From assembly GCA_022606425.2 (NCBI GenBank), contig JAHDVF020000053.1, positions 992,001 through 1,056,000 of the forward strand: a stretch of DNA of 64,000 nucleotides, in the 5' to 3' direction. Positions 52,590-62,269 of the stretch are shown here, piece after piece. Position 1 is the first letter of the stretch; each line of letters starts with the position of its first letter. Below the pieces are notes generated by a model. That model searched no databases. It was given only the letters and a program-made list of their open reading frames with translations, and was not told the origin of the DNA. The translations under genes and the position numbers were made by a program. This stretch comes from Lepidostoma basale. Lineage: Eukaryota; Arthropoda; Insecta; Trichoptera; Lepidostomatidae.

Positions 52590-53145
52590 TAGTTAATAAT
52601 GCTTAGACAGCCTACAAGATGTAAGCTGACTGTTAATGATATACCTGTGGAGCAAGTAATAAGTTTTAGGTATTTGGGAGTAGAGATCTGCAGGCATAAT
52701 GACCTTTATACCGAAGTACGAGGACAAGTCAGTAAAGCCTCTGCCGTGTCAGGGTGTCTGAAGAATCTGGTCTGGAAGAACAGAAACATGCGTGCGACCT
52801 ATCATGGCGTACGCTGTAGAGACGCGGGCCGATACTGTACCAAGGGTCTACTAAGAATATCTGAAATGAAGGTCCTAAGATCAATTACGGGAAAAACTCT
52901 ACGAGATCATGTCCGCAACCCAGACATAAGAAAAACTTACGAAATAGAGGATATAGTTCAGTGGAGTAGATCCAGAAGGAGATACTGGAGGGACCATGTA
53001 GCCCGACTTGCATATACGAGTACAGCCGCTTATGAAACCCTTTCCGGAGACCGCCCTACTGTAAGACTGAGATGGAGGGACAACTGGACTGCATTATCCT
53101 ACGAGACATGATTTCTGTATCATAGATTGTCAGATCTTTTCAAAG
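52590..53145 (+). mobile_element. LINE C-terminal region with long open frame
   Basis: The 170-codon frame 52599-53111 reads CKLTVNDIPVEQVISFRYLG, VRGQVSKASAVSGCLKNLVW, LLRISEMKVLRSITGKTLRD, HVRNPDIRKTYEIEDIVQWS, RSRRRYWRDHVARL, DRPTVRLRWRDNW. These are the post-RT blocks of a non-LTR element. After the stop comes TTTCTGTATCATAGATTGTC-AGATCTTTT and AAGAACAAGAATAATAA. Further 3' ends of the same family are at 19735, 27541 and 58200, so it is a dispersed family with a defined 3' end. Confidence 0.88.
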
Positions 53146-53149
53146 AACA

Positions 53150-53625
53150 AGAATAATAAAGCTCGTACGCGTGTTTCTGATAATCGAATACATCAATGGC
53201 GTATAGCTTAAAATAACATTTTTTTGCTTAATGTCTTCTTAAATAATTAGAAATAACTATTACCCGAAACAAATCAACAAAACTAATAATTTACACGTTA
53301 AAAACATTTTCCCCTTCCTTTTGTTAATAACATACGTTTATCCCCGTTCGAAAATAAGTTTCACTGTTTAACATGGAAACTGATACATAATTGTAACGTG
53401 TAAAAGCAAAACAAAGACTTTCTTAATTAATACCTTTATAAATATAACAACGATGCTGTATTAAAATATGAAATTTCACTTACTATAATATGATTCTAGG
53501 GTTAAATAAAAGTAGTGGATATTATATTCAGTATTTTATTCATGCACTCTGTAACCGCAATATTTTCAAATATATATGATAAAAAAAATAATTAGGTAAA
53601 AACATCCGTTAACGTCAAGTTTTAT
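53150..53625. other. Unassigned AT-rich stretch
   Basis: Nothing recognised. Confidence 0.5.
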
Positions 53626-53627
53626 TA

Positions 53628-53755
53628 CTAGGCTTGTTCGTAAAATAAGTTTCCCTATTTTTTTTCACAATGAAAACCATTTTTATTTACAACGAGCAAT
53701 ATATCATTAGAAAGCTTAAGCTTTTAGCTATTTTTCAACATAGTCCCTCAGGTTC
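53628..53755 (-). mobile_element. Mariner end fragment (family of 38.8 kb)
   Basis: After a TA, CTAGGCTTGTTCGTAAAAT, then TTTTTTTTCACAATGAAAAC, ATTTTTATTTACAACGAGCA and AGAAAGCTTAAGC match 38772-38890. The rest of the element is absent. Confidence 0.8.
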
Positions 53756-53764
53756 ATCATCCAT

Positions 53765-53850
53765 CAGGCGCTGTCTAGTCCACCCTAAAGGTCTTACTTA
53801 ATCCAGCTATTCGTGACGCGAACAGGGTCATGATTGTTCATTTTATTTTA
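53765..53850. repeat. Dispersed repeat, second copy near 11.9 kb
   Basis: CAGGCGCTGTCTAGTCCACC, AGGTCTTACTTAATCCAG and GACGCGAACAGGGTCATGAT follow the order seen at 11870-11965. Confidence 0.55.
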
Positions 53851-54041
53851 ATTTTCAAACCTCAAATACACCCCTCGTTATGTTAAAAAATATTATTGAG
53901 TGATATAAAATTTAAAAAAACAAATATTCAAACAAATAAACAAATGAATGCAAAATTTCTCTACCTACAGACCTTACTCGACGCCCCCGTATAGAATATA
54001 CGAGTAATTAACGATTTTGTATGATTGTTTCCTGAATTATT

Positions 54042-54090
54042 TTTTTACACTGAGGAAGGACGAGTGTGATCCGAAACATGTTTGTGAAAA
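54042..54090 (+). ncRNA. Hammerhead-like ribozyme motif
   Basis: TTTTTACA, CTGAGGA (54050-54056), A, GGA ... TCC (hairpin, loop CGAGTGTGA-like), GAAAC (54073-54077), AT, GTT (54080-54082), TGTGAAAA. Helix I (TTTTTACA with TGTGAAAA) pairs over 8 bp with one G-U. The helix I sequence is entirely different from that at 49349, yet still complementary. Not in an inverted repeat here; a solo module of an FB6 relative (TGTAAATCCACAACACAATG follows at 54151). Confidence 0.65.
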
Positions 54091-54284
54091 GCGCAACCAA
54101 ACTAGTTGTTTAAAATATGGCACAAAGATTTTTTTTTATGTTATACAATTGTAAATCCACAACACAATGTGAATATATAATAAAAAAATATCTCACGAGA
54201 TGTGTAAATAAATCATTTATTTAAAATATGAAATAAATAAAACACTTTGTATTTACCCACTGTATGGTTATTATAATTGATGTC

Positions 54285-54316
54285 AACTAGTTTCGCTTGG
54301 ACCTAAGCTTCATCAG
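54285..54316 (-). ncRNA. Hammerhead-like module, left arm of FB8
   Basis: Minus strand: perfect CTGATGA and GAAAC, extra A, stem GCTT/AAGC, TA, GTT. ACTAGT is self-complementary. Helix I is weak (2 bp: TC with GA); in the other arm the same positions are CC with GG, so pairing is kept. Confidence 0.5.
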
Positions 54317-54349
54317 GAGAGTATAACAAGAGTTAGTTGTTATACAGCC

Positions 54350-54381
54350 CTGATGAAGCTTGGGTCCAAGCAAAACTAGTT
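54350..54381 (+). ncRNA. Hammerhead-like module, right arm of FB8
   Basis: CTGATGA, A, GCTTGG-GT-CCAAGC (6-bp stem), AAAAC (canonical GAAAC, G12 to A), TA, GTT. Probably inactive because of the G12 change. Confidence 0.4.
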
Positions 54382-54424
54382 GGGTTCAATTATAATAACC
54401 ATACCGTGGTTAAATACAAAGGTT

Positions 54425-55270
54425 TTTTTTAAATGTCTAACCACAATGTAAGTGTCTCGTATAATTTTTTTAATAATTTATTCTTTAACTAACTAACAAG
54501 ATAAACTTTAAAAATGTAGTTCTTGAATGTTTTAATATCTAAATGTAATCCATTACAATGTAATGTTAAATGATCCTTTGTCTATTAGGTCGGGTAGAAA
54601 CTGTAATGGCAGTTATAATATTAAACACAGAATGGTATTTAAAACTTAGCTCACGGAGAAAACCTCTCTTGGGAAGTATGTGGAAATAAATAAATGACAA
54701 ACTGTCAGCCGTCAATGCTTCATCCATCAATCTTTATTTCAAAATAAAAATTTAAACATTACTATGTGTTATAGTAAAGAGAGTATATGAAAAATTCTGC
54801 CTTCACTTAAGAAATAGGTCAAGAAAAGGACATTGTCATCACTTCAAGTGAGACTTTCTCTTAGTAAAGATATGAACAACAAAAAATATATCTTACTTAC
54901 GACGTAAAAAAATACTATTATGATAAAATTAATAAAGATTTGGGATTGTTGCGATTGCGTTGATGAAGAATAATGTGATTTTTTGCTGTAAATGTAATTG
55001 GAGAGAACGCGGCGTAAAACAAATGAAATTCATTCATTTTGACTGTATAATATCACTCTAGGTTATGACAATTTTTCATCGCGTATAAATTTCTTTTTCA
55101 AAATGAAATGAAAAATAAATATTACTATTTTTTAGTTTGTTGGTTTTTTATTGGAAACTCGATGTTTTCAACTCTAACGTGAAAATTAGAAGAAAATATT
55201 CGATGGTTCAAAGAATTATCCCGTTTGTACATCAAATAGTATATTAACAAATATATTTTGTAAGAGGAGT
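54425..55270. other. Unassigned AT-rich stretch
   Basis: Nothing recognised. Confidence 0.5.
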
Positions 55271-55272
55271 AT

Positions 55273-55608
55273 TTTAACTGACTAACCATCACGCCGTCTC
55301 CCCGAAGATGGAGGAAGTAAGAAGGACCGCCACTATGTTCTCTCCAGATATATTTCTCTCCCTTTCTCAACATTCATATATCGTGTCATGCAATTCGTGT
55401 CACAATTTCTCCGACTCCTCTCGTGGCCGACATTTAAAATTTAATTAATTTGATCGTGCCACGTTTTCCTCGGTCTTCCACTGTTTTTTATTCCATTTAC
55501 ATCGTTAACATTTTTTTTTTACCATTATTTCTTCATTCATTCTTTCCATGTGTTCAAACCGTATTAATAATCCTTACATTATTTTGTTCGTTACACTTTC
55601 TTCTTCTT
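55273..55608 (-). mobile_element. TTAG-LINE 3' copy
   Basis: Tail TTAGT and hairpin region at 55273-55320 (damaged), then minus-strand blocks for GRPRKTWHDQI, HME and KIM. It is joined at about 55605 to a CTT-rich run and an RTE-like fragment. Confidence 0.8.
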
Positions 55609-55678
55609 ATTCTTCTTATTTTTCTTCCTCTTCATCTTATTCTTCTTCTTCTTAATCGTCTTCGTCTTCTTCTTTCTT
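55609..55678. repeat. (CTT)n-rich run
   Basis: Imperfect CTT/ATTCTT repeats, probably the (GAA)n tail of the adjacent minus-strand LINE fragment. Confidence 0.7.
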
Positions 55679-55952
55679 AGCCGTCTCTCCACTGCTGAAT
55701 GTAGGCCTCTTTATCTCCATGACAAGACTGTAGGTGCATATCTCTCTGTTTCTGGTCTGGCGACATGTCGTGCCCATTTCCACATCAGTCTGGCAATATG
55801 GTCCATTATATCGACAAGCTTTGTCCGGTGTCTGATTTCGGTATTGGGTATTTAATCCCCTAGACTTACGCCAAGCTTTTGTCTCTCCGTAGCCCGTTGT
55901 GTATATTTCAGTTTTATTGGCTGAGAACCCTCGGTTTTGTGTTGTGAATTGT
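55679..55952 (-). mobile_element. RTE-like LINE 3' fragment
   Basis: Minus strand: QRATERQKLGVSLGD, IPNTEIRHRTKLVDIMDHIA, LMWKWARHVARPETERY, then CCTACATTCAGCAGTGGAGA. The GRPxxRWxDD block between is deleted. Confidence 0.75.
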
Positions 55953-56024
55953 CAAAGACTTTACATCCATAAAATTGCTTTATGTATCACTTAGAATTCA
56001 ATTAGAATTCAGAAGTCAATTAGA

Positions 56025-56440
56025 ATTTAACTCGCCAATCTGGTCTCCACAATACAGTACCCATTCCCACAACATAGAAAGAGTTCAACATAAATTTTTA
56101 CGTTACGTCAATTACTAGTTGGGGATACGGTTGGATTACGGTACGGCCGTAGAAATATAACAGATGTAATATGTATTAAACGACCGTAGAAATATAATAG
56201 ATGTAATATTCTTGTACAAAATGATCAACGGAATGATTGACTGGCCAGACCTGGTCCAATTAACAAAGTATCATGTACCATCAAGGTCTACCAGACAGCA
56301 TCAACTCTTTCATTGTGATAATGCGACCAGAAATTATTTATATAACTCTCCCATCCCAGATTACAAAGATAAGCTAATGAATACGGAGATATTGACATCT
56401 ACCATTCCAATTTATTCACTTTTAAGTCAAACTTAAAAAT
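56025..56440 (+). mobile_element. Jockey-like LINE C-terminal region
   Basis: NSPIWSPQYSTHSHNIERVQ then HKFLRYVNY (frame 1), and after a break FLYKMINGMIDWPDLVQLTK, VPSRSTRQHQLFHCDNATRN. Matches the xPVWSPxYxxHxxxIExVQHKFLRYxxY and LYKxLxGxIDxPxL...VPxRxxR pattern of Jockey-type proteins. AT-rich tandem-like GTGTTTAAT units follow to 56690. Confidence 0.8.
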
Positions 56441-56444
56441 AAGA

Positions 56445-56805
56445 AACTTTCTCGTGAAAGGTTATTGTAGTTGAATTGTTAGTATAGTATTTTTTAAATA
56501 TTATTAGTTTTATGTATTTATGCGACCTGTCAATACGAGTATGTGTTTAATTCTATGTGTTATTATGTATACCTGTCATTTTCTGTGTTTTGTGTGTTTA
56601 ATAATGTGTTATATGTACCCGTCATTATGTATGTTTTACGAGTTTAATTATATGTATTATTATGTGTTTAATTATACGTAAATTCTTGTGTTTTTGTACA
56701 TTTGTACACAGTTTTCAAACCATGTGTAATCACCGGGAGAATGCACGTCTCATAGACATGAGGTAAGTACTGCATTCTCTTATTTTATTTAAACGTTTAT
56801 CTTGT
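56445..56805. repeat. Degenerate tandem units
   Basis: TATGTGTTATTATGTATACC, GTGTTTAATAATGTG and similar words recur between 56535 and 56690, probably in the 3' UTR of the LINE to the left. Confidence 0.5.
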
Positions 56806-56807
56806 AC

Positions 56808-56994
56808 GTGATACGATCAAATTAATCTAATGTTGAATGTCGGCCACATGAGGAGTCGGTAACATCAACGTGCATGCATGACATGATGTATGAATATTGA
56901 GGAAGCGGGAGAAGCATGTCAGGAAAAAACGATATGGAGGTTCATTCTTTCTGCCTACCCCTTCGGAGAGACGACGTCATGGTTAATTAGTTAT
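56808..56994 (+). mobile_element. TTAG-LINE 3' end
   Basis: GTGATACGATCAAATTAATC, ATGTCGGCCACATGAGGAGT, CATGACATGATGTATGAATA, TTCATTCTTTCTGCCTACCC, hairpin CCCC-TTC-GGAG, tail TTAATTAGTTATG. Confidence 0.88.
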
Positions 56995-57229
56995 GATTAT
57001 TATATTTTAATAATTGTTTGTTTGCAGCAAAACAATAAAGTTTCACGCAACCTGATGTAATAATTTGATTCATTTGGATCCTTTTATGAAAGTTCGTAAA
57101 GCTGATTATATTATGTTAATAGTTGATATTGTATGTTGACTAAATATTATTAAATAAGTTTTATTTATAAGATTTTGTGGTATTTATTATTCGAGTGTGT
57201 TTCTCCATCTCTAGGTTTTTTCTTCTACA

Positions 57230-57565
57230 TCTTCTTACTTACATACGTAGTCTGTTCTCCAGAGGATTGCTGATGATGATATGATGATGATGATGATTTA
57301 TATAGCGCGTCGCTATATAAATCATTCCACGCCGTCGGTCCCGCGATGCCAAAAGCGCGATCTGCGAAGTTTGAAGCTCCTTGACGCCGCGGGACGAGAA
57401 GTTTGTGTGTTGCTTCTTCCTTCGAGGATCGTAGAGTTGACTGCCTAGGGTTCAAATTTGTCAGCTTGCAAAGTTCTGTGAGGTAGTGGGGCGCTCGTCT
57501 GCTCCTGGATTCCCATTCCATTGTTTAGGAGGTCTTTCATGAAAACGATTCTTTGTGAAACTGAT
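57230..57565 (-). mobile_element. LINE 3' end (family of 43.8 kb) carrying an insertion
   Basis: Its two halves (57505-57565: ATGAAAGACCTCCTAAACAA, GGAATCCAGGAGCA on the minus strand; and 57230-57284: AGCAATCCTCTGGAGAACAG) flank an L2-like fragment. Aligned to 43745-43870 they are contiguous. Confidence 0.7.
57285..57500 (-). mobile_element. L2/CR1-like LINE fragment nested in another LINE
   Basis: Minus frame: APHYLTELCKLTNLNPRQST, LRSSKEEATHKLLVPRRQGA, SNFADRAFGIAGPTAWND, joined to the 3' end CGCGCTATATAAATCATCA and (ATC)n. The RLSYNIRN to LKTFLF block of the 35.6-kb copy is deleted. Flanking AGCA on both sides is a possible target duplication. Confidence 0.82.
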
Positions 57566-57569
57566 TTTG

Positions 57570-58190
57570 TAATGAAATATAGGGGAATTTTACATATATA
57601 TTTTATTCTGGTGTTCCTCACGCGACGTCGAAGAATCATCCTCAGTGCCTGCTATCATCCTCAGTGATTTATCTACGAAATCTTCAAAAATTGTTTGCTT
57701 CTGACTGTGTCTGCCCTTGTTTTAACGCTAAATGTTATTATTAGTCTTACGCAAGCCTTATTAATAATATTTTTAGGTCAACTGTTAAATTATAAACAAT
57801 CAGCATCAACCGTTTTGACGCTAAAAAGCAAATCAATATGTTTTACTGTATAATCTGAAGTTTTATGCAATCACAGCAAAAATGAAAGTATTTTTTATAT
57901 ACCGCATGAAACCGAAAAAAACCTTTTTCATTACTGTATTGTTTGACAGAAATAGGGGAGAAAAGGATTTTGCGTTCTCTTAAGCAATATTACTTCAGGA
58001 CCCTGGTGACAATATATTTATTTTGTGAAAATTTTGTCAATTTCTGTCAAATTCTAACAGGAATTCCCAGAAGCATGATTGCGTTGAAATCAAACACTTC
58101 TAATAACGAATGTGAATTAAAGGTTGAGAAATATAAACACATTTTTAACAATCACATTATCTTAAATACTGATTATATAAACTTCATTTT
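57570..58190. other. Unassigned AT-rich stretch
   Basis: The 86-codon frame at 57943 has no recognised domain. Confidence 0.5.
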
Positions 58191-58199
58191 CTTTTTCTT

Positions 58200-58405
58200 T
58201 TGATAGATCTGACAATTTTAAATAGATCATGTCTCCTGAAATGATAAGGTCCAATTGTCTTAGGTGTTCTTTCAGGTGGACGGTGCGGTTCAGAGAGGAT
58301 TTCGTTAGCGGCTGTATATGTGAGTCTGTCACTCTCCATTCTGCCTACATGGTCCCTTTAATATTTATATTCTTCTGGATATTTTCCAACGAAAGACATC
58401 CTTTA
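58200..58405 (-). mobile_element. LINE 3' end (family of 52.6 kb)
   Basis: Minus strand relics: YWRDHVGRMESDRLTYTAAN, EILSEPHRPPERT, HFRRHDLF and AAATTGTCAGATCTATCAAA. They align in order with YWRDHVARL, AAYETLSGDRP and the 3' UTR at 52985-53140. Confidence 0.7.
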
Positions 58406-58554
58406 TTTCTAAGTTTTTATTAGTTTTATGTTACAGAGACGATCTCGGAGAGCATTTTTAAAACACGTTATTCCCCAAGTATATTGAGTCACAGAACACT
58501 TTTTAAAAAAAAATTATTTCATTTATTTTTTTTAAAACCCAATTGGGTTGTATG

Positions 58555-58862
58555 GATACATTTTTAGATCTTACTATTAATTATGTATTGTTTCAGATAT
58601 ATTTTATATTGAGTTGTAGTGAGACTCCTTGTGTCTTTTGGTAGTTCATTGTAAAGTTTCAGTCCATTGTTCAATATCCTTGATTGCCCTGTTTTAGTTC
58701 GTGCATTCGGTAAGTGATATCTGTCACAGTTCCTGGTCCAGTGTCTGTGTATGTCTGAATTATTAGTTAATTTGTAGCTGCTGTCTGTTGTCTTTTCCAT
58801 TGTCACTCTGTGTACAATTTTTAAGGTCTCATATTTGGTCAAGTCTGATATGTCCATTTGTT
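58555..58862 (-). mobile_element. LINE C-terminus, inverted twin of 59.3 kb
   Basis: A 97-codon minus frame: MDISDLTKYETLKIVHRVTM, RHWTRNCDRYHLPNARTKTG, QSRILNNGLKLYNELPKDTR, YKIYLKQYIINSKI. The RxxNxLPxxxRxxxxxxxFKxxLKxYL-like ending suggests a non-LTR C-terminus; the clade is unclear. After the stop, CCAATTGGGTTTTAAAAAAA. Confidence 0.75.
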
Positions 58863-59079
58863 TTCATAAGTCAAATTCATAAGTGTCAGTAGTAAAGGTT
58901 ATCATTTACTTTCGACGATTGAAGATCGTTGCAGACTCAACGAAGTCTGATAGAGATGATGATCAGAGTTGTACAATTACCCTCAAGCTGGAGTACACAA
59001 CGATCACAGAAAGGTTGATCAAATAGGTTACCGCTCAATACGGACATGCCCAAGATTCCAAGATATAAAATTCAATTAA

Positions 59080-59580
59080 TTATGATATGATTCCCATCTA
59101 TGTATGATTCCCTTCTGGGGGACTGGAAACCAAAAGGACATCTCCAGACTCCAAAGACAATAAAATAAAAAAATAAAATTGGCATATAACATTAACTACC
59201 TTACCCCAACAATACAAGTTTACAGACAAACAAAATAAATTGACATATCAGACCTGACAAAATATGAGACCTTAAAAATCGTACACAGAATGACCATGGA
59301 AAAGACAACAGACAGCATTTACGAACTAACTAAAATTTCAGACATACACAGACACCGGATCAGGAACTGCGACAGATACCACTTACCGACTGCACGAACT
59401 AAGACAGGACAATCAAGGATATTGAACAATGGACTGAAACATTTCAATGAACTACCAAAAGACACAAGGAGACTCACTATAACTCAATATAAAATATATT
59501 TGAAACAATACATAACTAATAGTAAGATCTAAAATTGTATCCAAATAACCCAATTGGGTTTTAAAAAAAATAAATTAAAT
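59080..59580 (+). mobile_element. LINE C-terminus, longer twin
   Basis: GGGGGACTGGAAACCAAAAG (LLGDWKPK), ACAATACAAGTTTACAGACA, then the frame to 59532: MTMEKTTDSIYELTKISDIH, RNCDRYHLPTARTKTGQSRI, YKIYLKQYITNSKI. The 3' end CCAATTGGGTTTTAAAAAAA matches the minus-strand twin at 58530-58555. Confidence 0.75.
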
Positions 59581-59699
59581 AAAAATATAAAAAAATATAC
59601 TGTACCTCATGATATAATCTACGCACCCGCAAATTATTTAACTGTTATATCTTGCGTCTTGTGGAAAACTTCAGGTGTTTTTAAATAGGTCCCTTTGCT

Positions 59700-59832
59700 T
59701 AATATTTCAGATCCATGGCGCGTTAGACTGGTTCCCTCGAGGTAGAAAGAGGAAGCGAGGCAGACCTGTAGTCATCTGGAGAAGAACCCTGCAGGGCGAG
59801 GTTAAAACAGCAGGCTTCATTTGGGATGATGT
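59700..59832 (+). mobile_element. LINE C-terminal fragment
   Basis: ALDWFPRGRKRKRGRPVVIW then RRTLQGEVKTAGFIWDDV corresponds to the common LINE ending ALRWTPEGKRKRGRPKxTWRRTVExExKxxGxTWxxx. Confidence 0.72.
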
Positions 59833-59934
59833 TTTTTTTTCCTTTATTGATTTCAATCTCAATATTTGATCCTTGCGGGTGTTTATCTCAAGGATGTGAT
59901 AGGATGATCTTAGGCATCAGGTGTGTTATAGAGT

Positions 59935-60090
59935 CGGGTGGAGGAGGTTTAAGGTACCACGGAGGTGCGACAGGACAGTAATGTATCTAAGATATCTTGC
60001 GTTATACTCATCTGCGCGAAACAGCTCGTCCACATTTTTGTCATTTAAGTCAACCCATTTATTAATGTTTTATCGCCAACGTACTTTGAC
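59935..60090 (-). mobile_element. LINE C-terminal fragment (RMLRIPW type)
   Basis: Minus frame NKWVDLNDKNVDELFRADEY then NARYLRYITVLSHLRGT: the end block (ELFRAA...VxxxxANxRxGTA) of the type at 61595-62190, with the upstream part lost. Confidence 0.6.
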
Positions 60091-60094
60091 GTCA

Positions 60095-60570
60095 TTTGTT
60101 GCTTTTTATCTAGTGAAAGATTTTTGTAAGCGTGTGTTGCCTTAGTAAGTGCGCCAAATTTATTATGGAATGAAATGTAACAGCAGCCATATAATCTTAC
60201 AACATATAACGTAGATGATATCGCTCACATGAGCGTGTATAATCTTTAGGGGGAAATTTTGATTTTTGCATGAGTATATGCGATACAAGTGTTTGTGAAA
60301 ATTTATTTCCATAGTTCCTAGTATTACTAACAAAATCTCGTGCACACGCCTTCCTACTTCTAACAGATATACAACTTGGAAATCTTTATATAAGATACTT
60401 GCTCGGATCACGATGTCACGGTTTTGCAATATCTTTTACATATTACTTTGAATAAAAACCGGAATTCGAATATACAGAAAATTCAACGAGATATAATACA
60501 TCTACAAAAAAATATATTTTTACTGAAACGTTGTTATAAAAATCCACCTTGAATATTATAGTTTAATATA
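60095..60570. other. Unassigned AT-rich stretch
   Basis: Nothing recognised. Confidence 0.5.
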
Positions 60571-60574
60571 AAAC

Positions 60575-60697
60575 CATTCATACATCGTGTCATGCACCCA
60601 CGCCGATTTCTCCGACTCCTCACGTGGCCGGCATTTAGTATTTAAATTATTTGATCGTGCCGCGTTTTTCTCGGTCTTTCTTTATTTCAAAATTTGG
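60575..60697 (-). mobile_element. TTAG-LINE internal fragment
   Basis: Inverse of GACCGAGAAAAACGCGGCAC, AAATGCCGGCCACGTGAGG, AGTCGGAGAAATCGGCGTGG, CATGACACGATGTATGAATG. Both the tail and 5' part are missing. Confidence 0.8.
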
Positions 60698-60699
60698 AT

Positions 60700-61048
60700 T
60701 CTTTATACAAAAACATAGATTTTTATCTTGGCCCGGCTAGCGAACTACGATATATATTTTTTTTCTTCATATTTTGTTACTCATACTGCTCTGAATATAG
60801 AAACATAAATGATTTCCGAAACGTCGGTCAAAGTTGATACCAAGATACTAGGCACTTATACAAAATCGGTTGTTAACTTAACGTATTAATAATTTCGTAT
60901 GAAGCACTTAATAAGTGGTGTGGCATTATTAAAAATAATTAAGAACACGTGTGTACTTTGTTTTTCACTACTTTATTTTGTTTCTTCGAACTAATCGATT
61001 TCGCTCCCGTCGAGGTTACAATATTAATTTCAGTTATTCAATTATCAA
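60700..61048. other. Unassigned stretch with weak module traces
   Basis: TTTCCGAAACGTCGGTC (60810) and, inverted, GGGAGCGAAATCGATTAG (60990-61010) followed by ATAAAGTAGTGAAAAACAAAG resemble halves of the hammerhead-like module and its flank; neither has a CTGANGA box. Confidence 0.3.
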
Positions 61049-61051
61049 AGG

Positions 61052-61178
61052 ACATTTGATAATGCCTCAGACAAGTGAAATATATCATTCACATAAAATA
61101 TAATAAAACTTCTTGAAAACAGATTATTTCATTCGTATTATTTATTGATTTTGAAGTTTGATATCTTTGTTCAAGAAA
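61052..61178 (+). repeat. FB1 half element
   Basis: CATTTGATAATGCCTCAGAC, CATTCACATAAAATATAATA, CTTCTTGAAAACAGATT, outer block TTTGTTCAAGAAATAAAG. Confidence 0.8.
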
Positions 61179-61179
61179 T

Positions 61180-61592
61180 AAAGTTGTTTATCTAAATTTA
61201 GTTAGCTACGCTTAGTTTTTTGAGAATAACAAATTAAGTTATTCAAATTACCAATTGATTGATAGTGTTTAGGGAATCGTTCATATATACCGAACATTCA
61301 CATCCGAGGCATGATCCCAAAGATGGTTCCCACATTAGCAATCCCGAGTGTATTGTGTTTTTGTAACAGAATGATTCATGAGAACTACGTGCCTAAAATA
61401 TTGGTAAATATCTGCTTACGAATCTTACGCCTTCGGGGTCCGGCCATATGAATATCTCCCGGCATTAAAAAGGTTAAAACGTTCTGATCAGTAGCGTTTA
61501 AAACGTAACCTTTTTAATTCAATACTGACTGTGTTTACATTGACTGCGTCAGGTGCAGGCCACATACCAAAAATATAGTATCTATCACTTAT
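61180..61592. other. Unassigned stretch
   Basis: Nothing recognised. Confidence 0.5.
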
Positions 61593-61594
61593 TC

Positions 61595-62190
61595 TTCTTA
61601 AAGTACCCTGTCAGGTCCCCCTGACGTTGGCGATCACTCTGGTAAACTCTTCCCTATCCTGCGCTGTCCAGAATAGCTCCTCCACAGTTTCGATTCCCGT
61701 CCATTCCCTTACATTGCGCAGCCAAGAGATCCGCCTTCTCCCTGCCCCCCTGCGGCCCTCCACTTTTCCCTTCAAAATCAGATGCAGCAGGCGATATTTC
61801 TCTCCTCTTAGAACGTGACCCAGATATGTAATCTTGCGGACTTTGATCAATGTCAGCAGCTCTCTATTTACTCCTGCACGATTCAGGACTTCTGTGTTCG
61901 TCACTCTGTCTATCCATGGGATCCTGAACATTCTTCGGTGAAGCCACATTTCAATGCCTCTTACCGGTTCATTGTATTTACTTTTGATGTCCATGTCTCA
62001 CACCCATAAAACAGAACAGACTACACATAACACCTTAACATCCTCTGTCTTAGTTTTAAGTTGACATTGTCATTGCAAAAGAGTGACTTCATTTTGTTAA
62101 ATACGGTTCTTGCTCCTTCAGTCCGACATTTCAACGGTGTCTGTAAGCATGCTGCCGAGGTATCTGAATTTTTCCACCTTTATCTATCAC
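61595..62190 (-). mobile_element. LINE C-terminal region (RMLRIPW type), best copy
   Basis: Minus strand, decayed NVNLKLRQRMLRCYV and YGCETWTSKVNTMNR first; then an intact 127-codon frame: MDIKSKYNEPVRGIEMWLHR, RMFRIPWIDRVTNTEVLNRA, LIKVRKITYLGHVLRGEKYR, GKVEGRRGAGRRRISWLRNV, REWTGIETVEELFWTAQDRE. The 3' end CCTGACAGGGTACTTTAAGA and AAGAAT matches that at 32080-32110. Confidence 0.88.
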
Positions 62191-62234
62191 TTAGAACATT
62201 TATTCATTTATAACAGCATCCTTGAGGTGATTAA

Positions 62235-62268
62235 TTCATAAAAAAACGGCGCTTTACAAATCATCCAA
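62235..62268 (+). mobile_element. L2/CR1-like LINE, bare 3' end
   Basis: AAAAACGGCGCTTTACAAATCATCC matches the terminal TGGCGCTATACAAATCATCA of the copy at 35581-36000; nothing else of the element is left. Confidence 0.5.
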
Positions 62269-62269
62269 T

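Larger units (their letters stand above)
54250..54421. repeat. FB8 fold-back with hammerhead-like arms
   Basis: Arms 54250-54323 and 54342-54421 invert: GTATTTACCCACTGTATGG, TTATTATAATTGATGTCAAC, TAGTTTCGCTTGGACCTAAG, CTTCATCAGG. Loop of about 18 nt. Confidence 0.88.
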
